NCBI GenBank assembly: GCA_029817715.1
Contig: JARUPY010000189.1
Coordinates: forward strand, 1,054,001-1,118,000
Length of the DNA: 64,000 bases
Source of the DNA: Melastoma dodecandrum
Lineage: Eukaryota > Streptophyta > Magnoliopsida > Myrtales > Melastomataceae
Direction of reading: 5' to 3'
Made by a program: the position numbers and the translations under genes. The first letter of the stretch is position 1, and each line of letters begins with the position of its first letter. This document shows positions 1 through 11,495 of this stretch, in pieces. Under the pieces are notes generated by a model, which did no database searches, was not told where the DNA came from, and saw only the letters and a list, made by a program, of their open reading frames with translations.

Positions 1-106
1 CCTCTTCAACTGGACAGTCGAACAGAGGGTTCTCGATAAACTTGTCTGGAGATTCGAATGGAGATTCAACCGATAGCGTCTTTTGTCGTTCATCGGTTCT
101 CAAATT

Positions 107-346
107 CTAAAGTTGACATCTAATATCATCAATACGCTGTTCAAGTCGAGCAACGCGCAACATATACTTCAGATCCGTAATTTTCTCCTCCAACGTCATC
201 CCACGTCGGAATCTATTCGCCATTACTTCCACTGTACGCTCAACAACAGCCTTGCGTTTACAAACAATCCAGTGCTCAACACAACTTGCGCTCTCAACAA
301 TCCAGTGCTCAATACAACCACCGTGCGCTTTCAAACAACCCAGCAT
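107..346 (-). pseudogene. N-terminal gag-like fragment of a minus-strand LTR retrotransposon
   Basis: On the minus strand a 79-codon frame lies just downstream of a primer-binding site and carries a short charged, helical segment (EEKITDLKYMLR...LEQRIDD) of the kind found at the start of plant gypsy gag proteins. The element continues off the left edge, so no downstream domain can be seen. The assignment rests mainly on its position next to the primer-binding site and LTR; the sequence similarity itself is weak. Confidence 0.35.
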
Positions 347-362
347 GCTTCAACAACAGTGC

Positions 363-374
363 GCTCTGATACCA
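363..374 (-). other. Retrotransposon primer-binding site (tRNA-iMet type)
   Basis: The minus strand reads TGGTATCAGAGC, the complement of the plant initiator tRNA-Met 3' end used to prime LTR retrotransposons. It lies two bases below an LTR ending in CA (position 377). This orients the left-edge element on the minus strand. Confidence 0.75.
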
Positions 375-376
375 AC

Positions 377-835
377 TGATGCGCCACCAGCTACGGAAAC
401 AGGAAAAGATAACGATGACATCGAAATGGATCGCACGAACGAACAAAACGAACGACGTAAATGAAAAGGATAAAACACGGACCGCCGCTGGATACAGCCG
501 AATCACTACAGGACTACCACGAGGGTTGAACACCAAACAACCAGATACATAAACACCACCGATTATGGGAACGCTTGGATAAAATCTCGTCATGCTTAGA
601 ATCCACCAAACGATAAGAGAAGTTGCGCAAAGTTCATGCAAGAACTTGACGGCTGCCAAATTTGGGTAAATATTCAAAGGGTTCTGTCTAAACCTAAATA
701 CAAGAGTCCTATTTATAGAGAACAAAAAATGGACAAACCTAACTCCTCATTAAGCCCAAAATGGTAAAGACCAAAAAACTAATTCAAAACAAGTCCAAAA
801 AGTAAATATAAGGTAATTGGGCCTGACGTCGGCTG
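377..835 (-). mobile_element. LTR (5' LTR of left-edge minus-strand element), outer boundary approximate
   Basis: The LTR ends in CA at 377, immediately before the primer-binding site. A TATA box reading TATAAATAGG on the minus strand lies at about 709-716, the expected place for the U3 promoter. The outer TG end could not be fixed, so 835 is an estimate. No second LTR copy is in the window. Confidence 0.5.
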
Positions 836-1609
836 GCCTGACTAGAAGTCTTCTCGAGCTCGCCTTCTCGAGCTTCCCTTGAGCAAGTGGAAGCTACCAT
901 CGAGACGGACATCGTCCTCCTATTCGCGAGATGGACCTTGCTCTCATGATTTCGAGACCGTTCTCGAGATGATCTGTGTTCTTCTCGAGTTGAAGACTCA
1001 ACTCGAGCGAGCTCTTCAATATCGTCAAGGTAGTCTCCATCTCGATCTCGACTTGGCCAACTATCATCACATTCATTCGAGGGATATTAGCGTCCTTTAG
1101 GGTTCCTTTCTCGATCAATCATACAATTGCAATAAAGATAATCCCACCTCCATCTGCTTCAAATAGAGTATCTAAAGTTGGTCCCGATAACGCATCATTG
1201 CATTGAATAGAAAGTGCCTCTCCATTGCCAGTTGATTTTGGAGTGGATCTTGTTGGGCTTGTATGTTGTGCTTGGGAGTGGGCCAGCCCGGGATTTTCTA
1301 CATTGCCCAACTCAATGGCGGCTTCTTTGTAGTTGGGTTTCCTTCCGAAACTCCTCCCATAGAAGACGCAGATCCTATTGAACCTGGAGATGGAGGAGGA
1401 GCCCTTCCTCACCACTTCCCTTTGCCGCCGTGCTTTGTGATATTTCTTCTTTTCTTTGTTCAGTGAGGTGGGGGAAAATGATAACGAGGGCTCGGCCTTC
1501 GTTTGTAACTTATTATTATTATTATTATTATTATAGTTAGTTTCTTACTTCAATTAACTTAGATGTTATACTTGGGTCCATTTATTAATTCTCATATTGG
1601 AATCCTCAA
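836..1609. other. Repeat-like stretch with CTCGAG-rich segment and an ATT microsatellite
   Basis: No gene is visible. Bases 850-1020 contain many TCTCGAG words on both strands, giving only weak shadow frames. An (ATT)n/(TTA)n microsatellite lies at about 1507-1533. The stretch is probably decayed transposon sequence. Confidence 0.4.
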
Positions 1610-1800
1610 TGTCGAATGCGAACAAGATCGTTGTCTGAACTCGATTAGTTTAAGTTAGGGCGTCCCCTTTCCCGCGTGACATAGTCACACACAATCGAAT
1701 CCAAGCTGTCGATCACGTCTCGCTCATAACAGCGGTCAACTACGAGAATACTAGTCTTTCATGTCCACGTCGGATTTTGACTAAGTCCAAGTTTGACTCA
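1610..1800. repeat. Dispersed repeat, copy 1 (second copy near 50273-50440)
   Basis: This segment shares an ordered series of words with 50273-50440, including GCGTGA(C/T)AT, AATCGA, TCAACTACGAGAATA versus TTGACTTCGAGAATATT, TCCACGTCG and TTTGACTA(A)GTCCAA. Both copies have the same orientation. The pattern fits two diverged copies of one LTR or other transposon segment. No coding capacity is visible. Confidence 0.5.
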
Positions 1801-2039
1801 CCTTTTTTATTCGAAATTACACCCAATCATCATATATTATAAAAAAAATTTACGGGTCTTTAAGACGGAATGAAGGCTAGTGACCATGATTTGTTGTTTC
1901 TGTCGTAACGGCATTGGCATGGGAAACGGGGAAGCGGTTGGTGATCTTTGAAGGCGGAAGTTGCTCCTCTGCAAGCCATGAAAGTTAGGATTAAAGTCAA
2001 GTACACCTCCCTCTTTCACACCGATCTTGACTTCTGGGA

Positions 2040-2665
2040 TATTGGAAATCCTCAATCAATTGAAGAGTTGTAGATAAGTTGTCCCGGATCAAAATGTCGT
2101 GGAGTGAATAGCTCATCACAATTATAGCAAAATGTCAGGACAAAATGTCGTTTCCATTGGTGTTGTAGAGTGAATAGCTCATCACAATTATAGCAAAGTC
2201 CCTTCGCCCTCCGTTCCGTCATTTCAGCTCGAGAGAGACATTTCACAGTCGATGTTGTGGACGAGAAACTGGTATGTCCAACCGATAACAAGCGAGTACC
2301 TAAAAGAGTATTACTTTGCGCGACAATTATTCGCTCAAACAACCTTGCCATATTCATCGCAGTTGATAAATCTGATTGATTGTGGAGCTCCACTTCTACC
2401 CGTGTTGGCAATGCTAGCACCATGTGTTGGCCCGTAACGAAGATTGCATAATCGTTTGAAGTCCTCCCATAGTAACATTGGTTGGTCTTAACTTAGTCGC
2501 AGGAACCATAACTGAGCATCCCCCACCAAGTGGAACATGGCAAGACTAACTTTTTCTTCTTCAGTAGTGCCTTGATATGTGAAAAAATGGTCGCAACGAT
2601 TCAACCACCCCAAAGGGTAGTCGCTCCCATCGTAACTGGGGAAGTCCATTTTTGTACAACGGGGA
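2040..2665 (-). pseudogene. Ty3/gypsy gag relic (retrotrans_gag plus zinc knuckle), broken
   Basis: The minus strand encodes the gag signature FPSYDGSDYPLGWLNRCDHFF, then EEEKVSLAMFHLVGDAQLW, then ERRAKGLCYNCDELFT, a CCHC-type zinc knuckle typical of plant gypsy gag. An in-frame stop follows the LWFLRLS segment, and the frame changes near 2430. The knuckle region is tandemly duplicated: CYNCDELFT occurs twice, about 68 bp apart. No protease, RT or integrase follows in the window. It is a dead fragment, probably unrelated to the left-edge LTR, which lies downstream of it in this orientation. Confidence 0.7.
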
Positions 2666-2755
2666 AGTAAACTCGTATTCCCATACCCTCCCGCACTCGA
2701 GAGTTTTTTACAAGTAGATAGACGGAGCTTACCTCCCTCTTGGTTATGGGATTCG

Positions 2756-2976
2756 TGTTGGATTAAGTTGAATCTTCTGAATCTATAATTTGTTGAATTA
2801 GTTGTAACAACCCGATTCTATTAGCTATATTTATATTACTGTAGAGAAACAAGATAAAATAGATTGGTTAAAAACATTTGCTTCCTCCTCTCGTTGTCTT
2901 GTCTTCTTCTCCTTCTGCCTTTCCGATTTCTTCAGTTGTCTTCTCTTTTTCTCCTTCAGCCTTTTCGATTTCTTCA
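2756..2976 (+). repeat. 5' LTR of the copia element
   Basis: The segment begins TGTTGGATTAAG and ends TCTTCA directly before the primer-binding site. This gives a 221-bp LTR with TG...CA ends, a length usual for small copia elements. No matching 3' copy is present. Confidence 0.65.
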
Positions 2977-4599
2977 TGGTATCAGAGCTCTTGCTTAAAA
3001 GCGTTATTCGATCCTAGAAATGAATTCTCCACCGACATCTCCTCCTAATACTCAGGCTTCAAGGTCGACCATCTCTCAGCAAGCGTCTCTGACACTTCCC
3101 TTACCCCCAGTCGCATCAATCCTTGCCATTAATCTCGACGATGGGAATTATTCTCTATGGAAAAATTAAGTACAAATATATTTAACAGCCTATGGATTAT
3201 AAGGTTTCATAGAGGGGAGAAGCATGCCGCCTCCTCAATATTTGGATATGTCTGAATCGCAAGTTCCAAACTACAAGCTCTGGGTACGGTCAGATTGTCA
3301 AGTAATGAGTTTACTCTACTCATCACGAACTTCAGAACCTTTAGCCCAAGCGGTTGGATGCCAGACATCGCGATGGATTTGGGATAATTTGCGTCGGCAT
3401 ATGAATCAATGTCTATGGCATAGATAATGAGTCTCTGCGACCAGCTACAAAGTTTGCGCAAGGGAGGAATGAGTATTCAACAGTATATTGCTTCGATGAA
3501 GGCCCTGATAGATAAGCTTGTAGCAGTGGGTAAGCCAATTGGTTATCATGAGCAGATTGGATATCTCCTTGAAGGTCTTCCTGTCGAGTATGATACTTCA
3601 TGGCAACGGTGTATCAACGATCAGACCAACCCACTATCGAAGACATTCAAAGTCTCCTCATTAGCTTTGATATTCGTTTGGAATAACTACAAGTAATGGA
3701 CTGCATTTTACCTCAAGCTCAATTTAGCTCCTTACAGATTGGGTCTTCTAGCTTCAAAACCCACCAGTGTAGACCTCCCTTAAACCCCTCAACCTAACCC
3801 AAGCACCACGTCCAAGCTAATACATCCCTACATCCTCGTTCGGGTTTACTCGGTAACCGCCCATATGTTCCTACACCTAGACCTCGCTGTAACGGTCGAC
3901 AAGCCAACCAAAATGTCAGATTTGCTTTAAACCCGAACACACCGCTGCTACTTGTTATCATCGTCATAAACCCACATAACAACCCCAAGCACATTTTACT
4001 CAACAACTTCTCTCAGTCCCTTCAAATCCTTGTACTTACTTTTCGTCGCCCCATCCACCAAACACTACCCCCTCCACCTCACCGAATGAATGGAATTTTT
4101 ATTCCGGCGCTACTCATCATGTGACACCTTCGGTGATCAATCTTCGTTTTCCTACTTCTTATCGAGGTAGTCACTCCGTTATGATCGGGAATGGTAACCA
4201 AGTGAAAATTTCCCATGTTGGTCATCAATCTATGTGTTTATCTCTTCGTCCTCTTTCTCTTATTTCTGTATTACACACACCTCAACTCTCAAGCAATCTT
4301 GTCAGCGTTTCCAAATTATGTTCCGACAAATCTATTTTTGTGGAATTTCATTCTAACTTTTTCCTCATTAAGGACAAGAACTCCAAGAAAACGATTCTGT
4401 CCGGACAGATGGATAATGGATTATATTGCACCAAGGCGACCATTACTGGCATCTCTCTGCATCTCCCTTCTGCCGCAATCAACACCTCTACGTTGACATC
4501 TTTCGTCGCTCCCTCGAGAGATTAGTCTACTCATTCCTCTTCAAGGCCTCCTGTTGAAGATATTTCTTCTTCATCAGTTTTTACTCATAGCACTGTCAT

Positions 4600-5320
4600 T
4601 CTATTTGGCATTTTAGACTTGGTCATCCTAGTATTGAAATAATTTCAATTTTCGAAATAACTCTCGTATCTCGAGTGATATCACTTGTTCATCTTGTCTT
4701 ATGTCAAAACATCATCGACTTCCGTTTCATGTTTCCAATTCCAAAGCAAAACATCCATTTGAACTCATTCACATTGATTTATGGGGACCTTCTCCAATCC
4801 CATCTATCAACGGTGTTCGATATTTTATGCTTTTTATTGATGATTTTTCGAGATTCTCATGGATTTACTTCCTACATGATAAGTCTTAAGCTTTTCATGC
4901 TTTTCATCAATTTCTCAATTTTGTCCAAGTCCAATTACAACAATCAATCAAGATTATTCGTTCGGATTGGGGTGGAGAATTCCAAGCATTGCATCGCTAT
5001 CTTAAGCAAAGGGGTATTCATAATCAAATCTCATGTCCTTATACCCCGCAACAAAATGGTCGGGTCGAGCGCAAAAATAAACAAGTGGTAGAGGTCGGTT
5101 TGTGTCTCTTGTACCATTCTCATGTACCCATGCCTTTTTGGCCACATGCATTTTATACAGCAACCCAACTTATTAATATTCTTCCATCAAAACCTTTGGG
5201 CTCTCGCAACCCCATGGAAGTATTAACCCAAGAAAAGCCTAATTTTGAGGCATTAAAGATCTTCGGTTGTCGTTGCTTTCCACTATTGAGGCCATTTAAT
5301 AACCACAAACTTAATCGCAT
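4600..5320 (+). pseudogene. Copia integrase region, broken
   Basis: The frames show a GAG-pre-integrase WHFRLGHPS remnant near 4600, then HIDLWGPSP, FIDDFSRFSWIYFL, IRSDWGGEF and CPYTPQQNGRVERKN. These are the catalytic D, D and E surroundings of a Ty1/copia integrase. A stop follows FLHDKS at about 4887 and the frame changes there. The following segment is cut at NRMS by the small insertion at 5324, and the same protein resumes as CVFLGPSAHKKGFVCFD after 5680. Confidence 0.8.
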
Positions 5321-5323
5321 GTC

Positions 5324-5674
5324 CAGGGGTGAAAACGAACCGAGTCGCTCGCGAGCTAGCTTGGTCAAAATTCGATTCGAGCTTGACTTTGACCGAGCTC
5401 GAGTCGAACTCGAGCCGAAACACTTACAGCTAGATGGTTCACGAGCCTAATATTATATAATAAATATTAATAATTAAATAATAAAATTAATAAAATCGAG
5501 CCTACATTCGAGCCTTTCGAGCTCGAGCTCTCCATAATTGGACCGAGCCGAGCTCGAGCTCCAATTATTTGAGCTCGATCGAGTTCGTGCGGAACTCGAG
5601 CTCGGACTATTCCTAATCGATCCGAGCTCGAGCTTGGGAGTATTCGGTCTCGGCTCGGCTCGTTTTCATCCCTA
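5324..5674. mobile_element. Small hAT-like MITE inserted in the copia integrase
   Basis: The ends are inverted: CAGGGGTGAAAACGAACCGA on the left and CTCGTTTTCATCCCTA on the right. The subterminal parts are filled with GAGCTCGAG palindromes. Integrase coding sequence stops exactly at the left end and resumes just after the right end, proving an insertion. Flanking octamers do not match well, so the target duplication has decayed or I have the edge slightly wrong. It encodes nothing recognisable. Confidence 0.65.
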
Positions 5675-5820
5675 CTTGGGTCTAAATGTTGCGTGTTTCT
5701 GGGACCCAGTGCTCATAAAAAAGGTTTTGTGTGTTTTGATATAGATTCTGGAAAATTTATGTCTAACGAGATGTAGTTTTTTATGAAACATCTTTTCCCT
5801 TCAGAGATCAAGCTACACCC

Positions 5821-7429
5821 ATGTGTAAAGGGATCCCCACAGTCTTTCTTCCTGTCGTAATCCCCACATCTCCAGCTCTGATCATTCTGATACTTTATCT
5901 CCAATTTCACATTCCTTCCTTGGAACCCAAACACAAAGAGGAACCGGTTTCTCCAACCTGTGCTGACTCAACGAGGATTTCAGACAACTCTAATGATTTT
6001 GACTTGGTTCCCTCTCCCCAGCCAAGTGATCCACCTCATCGAGTAGAGAAAAGCTTCGAGAATGTACATCCTATGGTGACACGATCAAAAGCCGGGATCC
6101 ATAAGCGAAAACTCTTTTCTACAAGCTGCCCTTTCCCATCCCCACCTACCGATACCTTGCCGTTAGAACCCACATCCTTAACTGAGGCACTAGAAGACCC
6201 ACAATGGAAGGATGCTATGAATAAAAAGTTAAAGGCCTTAATGCAGAACAATACTTGGGAACTTGTTCCTCAAGATCCTCGGCATAAAGTCATTGGTAGC
6301 AAATGGGTGTACCACGTGAAGATGAAATCAGACGATTCTTTGGAAAGATGCAAAGCGCGCTTAGTGGCGAAGGGATATCACCAGACGACAGGGATTGATT
6401 ATACTGACATTTTCAGCCCGATAGCTAAACAACGTACTCTTCGTATTATACTCTCATTGGCTATTTCCTTTGGTTGGCGCCTTCGACAACTTCATATCCA
6501 TAATGCATTTTTAAATGGAGATCTTCATAAAGAAGTTTACATGGTTCAACCATCGGGTTTTATCCATAGAGATAAATCAGGTTACGTTTGTAGGTTGCAT
6601 AAAGCGATATATGGCCTAAAACAAAGTCCCCGAGCTTGGTACAAAGTTGAGTGGTTGTCTTCTGAGTTGGGGATTTACGAACTCCAAAGCGGATGCCTCG
6701 TTATTTTTTCAGATTTCCCAGATGACGGTGACCATCATTCTAGTATATGTGGATGACATAATCATCACCGGATCAGATAATGGTGTTATTCATTCGCTAT
6801 TGGAGAAGCTCAACATGGAGTTCTCTTTGAAGGATTTGGGCGATCTATCCTTTTTTCTCGGAAATCAAGTAACGTGAGGTGATAAGGAGCATATGTGTCA
6901 AGAAAAGCATGTCAAAGATCTCTTACAGAAGGTTGGCATGACAAATTGTAAACCACTTTAATCTCCAATGGCTTCAAATTCTTGTCTGTCAGCATACAAT
7001 GGAGAGCTTCTAGAAGATCCTTCGGAATATCGCAGCATTGTGGGAGCTTTGCAATATAGTACAATCACAAGACCTGACATAAGTTTTCCTGTAAACAAGG
7101 CTTGTCAATTCATGCATGCTCCAAGAACCACTCATTTGCAGGCTGTGAAGAGAATATTGCGCTACTTGAAAGGAACAATGAAGTATGGAGTTACTATTTA
7201 TGCTGATGATTGTTTTACTCTATCGTGTTATACGGACGCGGATTGGGCAAGTTGCCCCGATGATCGGAAGAGCACAGGAGCATTTTGCACCTTCTTAGGA
7301 TCGAATATTATTTCATGGAACTCTACTAAACAGAAAGTGGTATCTAGGTCTAGCACGAAATCTGAATATAAAGCACTCGCCGATGGTGCCGCTGAAGTTG
7401 CATGGATAGAATCTTCGAGGGAAAAGTAA
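5821..7429 (+). pseudogene. Copia reverse transcriptase and RNase H region, broken
   Basis: Reading across frames gives the copia RT domain: QWKDAMNKKLKAL, NNTWELVP, GSKWVYHVK, RCKARLVAKGY, HIHNAFLNGDL, YGLKQSPRAWY and LVYVDDIIITGSD. RNase H follows: RPDISFPVN, LRYLKGT, YTDADWASCPDDRKS and VSRSSTKSEYKAL. Frameshifts occur near 6640-6700 and after 6877, with an in-frame stop at about 6960. The segment ends abruptly after AEVAWIES, where the C-terminal RNase H and 3' LTR should follow. Confidence 0.85.
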
Positions 7430-7689
7430 ATCTTTTTCTTTTAATTCTTCATTGGGTGCAACATAATAATAAATCCCAAGCTACCTAAAATGACTAACAA
7501 CAACATAAGAAACGATATTCTTATCTTATCAATTATTCTAATGGGATTCTTACCACCAAATATTATTTATGAAAATGATGACTCTTATTTTAGAAAATAT
7601 CAAGGCATATCATTTTCGGCCATGAAGAGGCTGGGTAAACGACACACAACATCGCATAGAAGTTTTTCTAACCTGCTGCAATTTCTTGA

Positions 7690-8300
7690 TTAAGGATTTT
7701 GTCATGTTTAGGATGGTGGAGAGAGTCGGAGAAGGCGTAGAGGATCTAGAACCCAGAGATCATGTCCTCCCTGTGTTTACTAGGGAGTGCAAAGAATGCC
7801 AGCACTGTCTGTTGGAGGAGCACAACATGTGCGACCTGCTGAGGATCGACATGGACAGAGGTGTCCTGCTTAGGGATTGGAAGTCGAGGTTTTAGCTCAA
7901 TGGTACTCTAATCAATCACTTCCCAGCATGTCCAAGTTCTGCGAGTACATCATCATCTATTAGGGATGCTTGGCTAAGATTGATCATGTCGCTCCTGGAT
8001 AAAGTATATGTCCTGAGCTGTGGCATTTCGAGAGGTCCTAATGATCTTTCTATTTGTTCGCGATCAAAGGACTAACACCATTTAGCGTGATTTAACAGTT
8101 ATGGACTGACGGATAGGATTGGGGTGTGACCTTAAACGTTGCAAAACCGAAGAATGGCTCGTCTGTTGCTGTATGTGGACTTGGAGCAGTCGGACTTGCT
8201 GCAACATTCTCAAGCAGAAGAGTTCAGACAGATCGGGTTTGCTTCTATTGTTTCATGTATGGAGTGACTGAATTCGTGATCCCGAGCGGACCCAGAACCT
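7690..8300 (+). pseudogene. Alcohol dehydrogenase pseudogene (medium-chain, zinc type)
   Basis: Frames give [21 protein letters not shown], then [20 protein letters not shown] with all four structural-zinc cysteines, then LDKVYVLSCGIS. After an intron-like gap come TLNVAKPKNGSSVAVCGLGAVGLAA (the Rossmann GLGAVG motif) and YGVTEFVIPSG. These match the middle of plant class-P ADH. Stops and frameshifts fall around 7893, 7960 and 8210, and both the N-terminal third and the C-terminal end are absent. It begins about 260 bp after the truncated copia element. Confidence 0.85.
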
Positions 8301-9037
8301 CAAAAAATGAATCCAAGATCAATACTACTTGGACAAACCTACCTATCCAAAATCTTTGTCGCCAATAAAACTATGTTTCCGTGTTTGAAATCCTTGCATA
8401 TTCAAAGCTCAGCATCCGCGTGGCACGAAATGACCTGGTGCCCAAAAACACAAGCTTTGTACGAAATTAATGTTAATTTCGAAAAAAATTCTTTAAATAA
8501 GGTTTTAGTTTCTAATTTATCTAAAATATCGTCCCAAAAGCGCCGTCGGAAACCACATCATTCAATTTACAAAGAACACGCGATTTCCAACCGTCATAAA
8601 GAGAGCTAATCAATGACGGGATTAGGAAACGCGTTTTTCACCCTAACACGAGGAGAGATTTTTCCTAAATATGTGAAAGACTGTCAGGAACCCCGTCTTT
8701 ATTCAAATTAAGTTACTCGGTTTTCGACCGCGACTTAATGAACATATTTTATGGGAGCTTTACAATAATCACATTACATAATTTTTTTTTTCAAAACTAC
8801 CACAAAGCTACTGGAATGACATCGATTTCATCGAACTAACTTGCAAAACTATTTCCGTTTACAGGCCTTGTATGTCAGCAATAATTAAAACTTAGCCCAC
8901 CCGAACGATACAGCGAACGTGGATTGCGGGCCGACGGGATTCTCCCAGCAAACTTTTGAGTTCCTCCTCCTTAGACTTACTCTGATCAATATCAGTCCGA
9001 CTTTGGAATTTCGCATCGATCTCAAGAAGCGAAAGCC
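8301..9037. other. Spacer and 5' flank of RBM48
   Basis: No coding signal or repeat structure stands out from 8301 to about 8880. The last 150 bp become GC-richer and should contain the RBM48 promoter and 5' UTR, but no clear TATA box was found. Confidence 0.4.
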
Positions 9038-10439
9038 ATGCCGAGGTACAGGGACGAGCCCTCTGCGGTTCGTGTGTACACGGTTTGCGATGAATCGAGG
9101 TTTCTCTCCTCCCAACAATTCTGTGCTGATTCAGCCTGATCAGCATCTGGGTTCTCTTGTTTTTGGCTTATCGATGGCAAAGTTTCGATCTTTTGATGGT
9201 TTGGTATACTGGGTTTGTGTGATTTTATTGGGGGGCAGGTACCTTATCGTGAGGAACGTGCCGGCTTTGGGATGTGGGGACGAGTTGCTGAAGGTCTTTG
9301 CAACCTACGGAGATGTTGAAGAGTAAGGGTTTTTCTTACCACCCACCTCTTCTCCTATGTGTTTTCATCGTTGTGTCGGAACGTGAACTCCGGTGATATC
9401 TTATTTAGGGATAATTTGGACTCTTATTGTGTCGTGTTGTTTGTTCATTAAGCTGTAAGCCCATGGATGCAGAGGACTGCGAGCCATATACGGATGTGTA
9501 CTGGATTAAGTTTCGTCTGGTCAGCAATGCGAGGTGATGTGAGGCTGGTTAAGGAATTGATTTGATTGTTGTTTATACGGTTAGGTTGAATGGAGGAATG
9601 TTGTTCGTTTTGTAGGTTCGCCAAGAGGAAGTTGGATGAGTTTGCTTTCCTTGGGAATCGGCTGCAAGTTTCGTATGCCCCTCAGTTTGAGTCAGTTTTG
9701 GATACGAAGGAGAAGTTGGAGACGAGGAGGACGGAGGTGCTTGCTCGCATGAATAGTGAGTGGCTACTTTGATCTTTTGGATTAAGAATCCATAGTTTGT
9801 CCTGTTAATTCACTTTTGTTCGGAAAACATGGTTTGAAGGTTCTGTCTCCACAAAGCAGTTTGGTCCCAGCAAGTCTTCTACCAGTGGTTCCCGAGTAAA
9901 AATGTTAGGTGCAGAATGGTATGGTGTTTGTTCATTTCAATTGAAGGGTTACATATAGCCAGACATTTTTCACTGTTGTAAAGAGTTCTGCATCGTAGGA
10001 ATAGCAGTCAACCTGAGTTCATCCATCATCTCATGAATCAGCCACTGCAGAGGGTTTCCACTCAACAGGTCGATCTCTAATTCATGGTTTTATATTCTGC
10101 AGAAGTAATTCCAGCTGTATGAACATCAAATGTCTTAACTGGTGTCGTTCCATTACGACGCCAATATTTTCGTTATGCCAATTGTTTATCTCAGATGCTT
10201 TAATCTTTGATTGTCTGATTTCAGGATTATTTTGCATCCCCATCAATGAACCGGACGGTTGGTTTGGTCAGGGAGAAACTGGACAAGGTGAGTGTGTTGT
10301 GTGTAGATCATTAGTATTCTTCGATAGTTAGTTCACCATTCCGCCTCTCGTGTCTAAGATCGAATCGAGTGGAAACAAAACGCTTCCTGCTGAACCTTCT
10401 TCCAAGAGAGCCCGGGTGGATAATAGAAGAAGAATCTGA
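9038..10439 (+). CDS. RBM48: RNA-binding protein 48 (minor-spliceosome RRM protein)
   Basis: RBM48 is an RRM protein needed for splicing of U12-type introns, working with ARMC7 in the nucleus. Eight exons were read: 9038-9099, 9239-9322, 9453-9533, 9616-9755, 9840-9918, 9999-10068, 10225-10287 and 10359-10439. All have GT-AG borders and consistent phases, giving 219 residues. The start is MPRYRDEP, then YTVCDESRYLIVRNVPALG (RRM first strand), KPMDAEDCEPYTDVYWIKF, FAKRKLDEFAFLGNRLQVSY and the conserved C-terminal SMNRTVGLVREKLDK. The protein ends in a basic RARVDNRRRI tail. Exons 5 and 6 are the least certain because they are poorly conserved and were placed by phase. The gene appears intact. 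Confidence 0.9.
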
Positions 10440-11495
10440 GAGCGGAATGGACTCCTCCTGCAGAGACTGCTTCGACATTTCAACCTCAGCTGCAACTTCC
10501 AGGATTTGCTTCCAGCACTACGCTGGAACGCCTTTCTTGGCATTACATGTTTGCTGATGTATAGGTAATCCCACGTCCATTCTCCTGGGACTTTATTTTT
10601 CCTTGCCTTTTCCTCTTTGAAATGGATGATAACGAAATTCTTAACAGATTTAAAAAAGAAAAGGAGCTTATGCAACCAAACCACCCCATCGGAATACCAT
10701 CTAACCCAGTCCGCTCGAAGGTTTCTACATTATCCACCCGTTCTCCGGAAGTTGGAATCACTTCTGGCACAAGTTGCCATGGTCACGGGCTCCGGAGAAG
10801 GGCGAAACCCATGTTATGTCTTCACCTCTTGACTCCACAACTTCATCAGCTTGGGAAAGAAACACCCTAAGGCGATTGGGTTATAGCTCATAACAATGGC
10901 TGAGTGGCTGGTCGCTCTAGTTCTTGGTCACTGCTAACGGACGCATTGCTGATCCTGGCTGATGCCGGGAGTTGGTACGTGACCTTGTTGTGATGCCAAG
11001 CCTGTTTTCCTTCCTATCCAGTTTGGATAGCAAGAAAAGACCCCTAGCGACATCAACTATGCAGTAAAATTCAAATTTTACTCTAATATCTTCTGAATTA
11101 CTATCAATTTAATCTTACATATCATCTCCTATTATGATAAACTTTTTGTGAAAATTTTTGTGTGAATCTCTTAGTTATTTTTGTAGTAATAATTAGTTAT
11201 TATTTTTCATTTTAATCATATTTTAATTTTTAATAGACAATTTTTTAATAAGTTATAGCACTCCTAAACGTATCTTAAAAACTCGAGAGGGGGGGGCCAC
11301 AACAGACCGGATCGGACCGAGTAGACCGGAGTCAGGAGGAGCAAATAAAAAGAAGACAAAGTGGAGAGGAAGGAATTGTTTCTTCCTTATTGCCGGGCAA
11401 CCCAACTCCATCTTGCGGCGAATTCCTTGTAAAAGTTGTCGGCGAAAAGTTACATCCTTGACGTTGCAGGCGGATTCAGAAGCGTGTTTTCTCTG
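10440..11495. other. RBM48 3' UTR, spacer and ZNHIT3 promoter region
   Basis: Bases up to about 11040 are moderately GC-rich and probably include the RBM48 3' UTR. Bases 11050-11270 are strongly AT-rich. The last 200 bp before the next start codon are purine-rich. No further gene was recognised. Confidence 0.4.

Larger units (their letters stand above)
2756..7430 (+). mobile_element. Degenerate Ty1/copia retrotransposon lacking its 3' LTR
   Basis: The order is 5' LTR (2756-2976), primer-binding site TGGTATCAGAGC (2977-2988), UBN2-type gag (about 3110-3700), protease/pre-integrase (about 4080-4680), integrase (about 4700-5320), reverse transcriptase (about 5820-6880) and RNase H (about 6970-7430). 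The pol order integrase-RT is diagnostic of Ty1/copia. RT keeps YVDDII and ARLVAKGY; RNase H keeps DADWA and SSTKSEY. Stops and frameshifts occur throughout, and a hAT-like element interrupts the integrase at 5324-5674. Sequence after RNase H has no LTR match, so the 3' end was lost. It cannot be autonomous. Confidence 0.9.

Noticed and set aside
10870..11000. Possible C/D box snoRNA near the RBM48 3' end (TGATG-like words)
   Set aside because: No C/D pair at proper spacing with a terminal stem; the words are common by chance.
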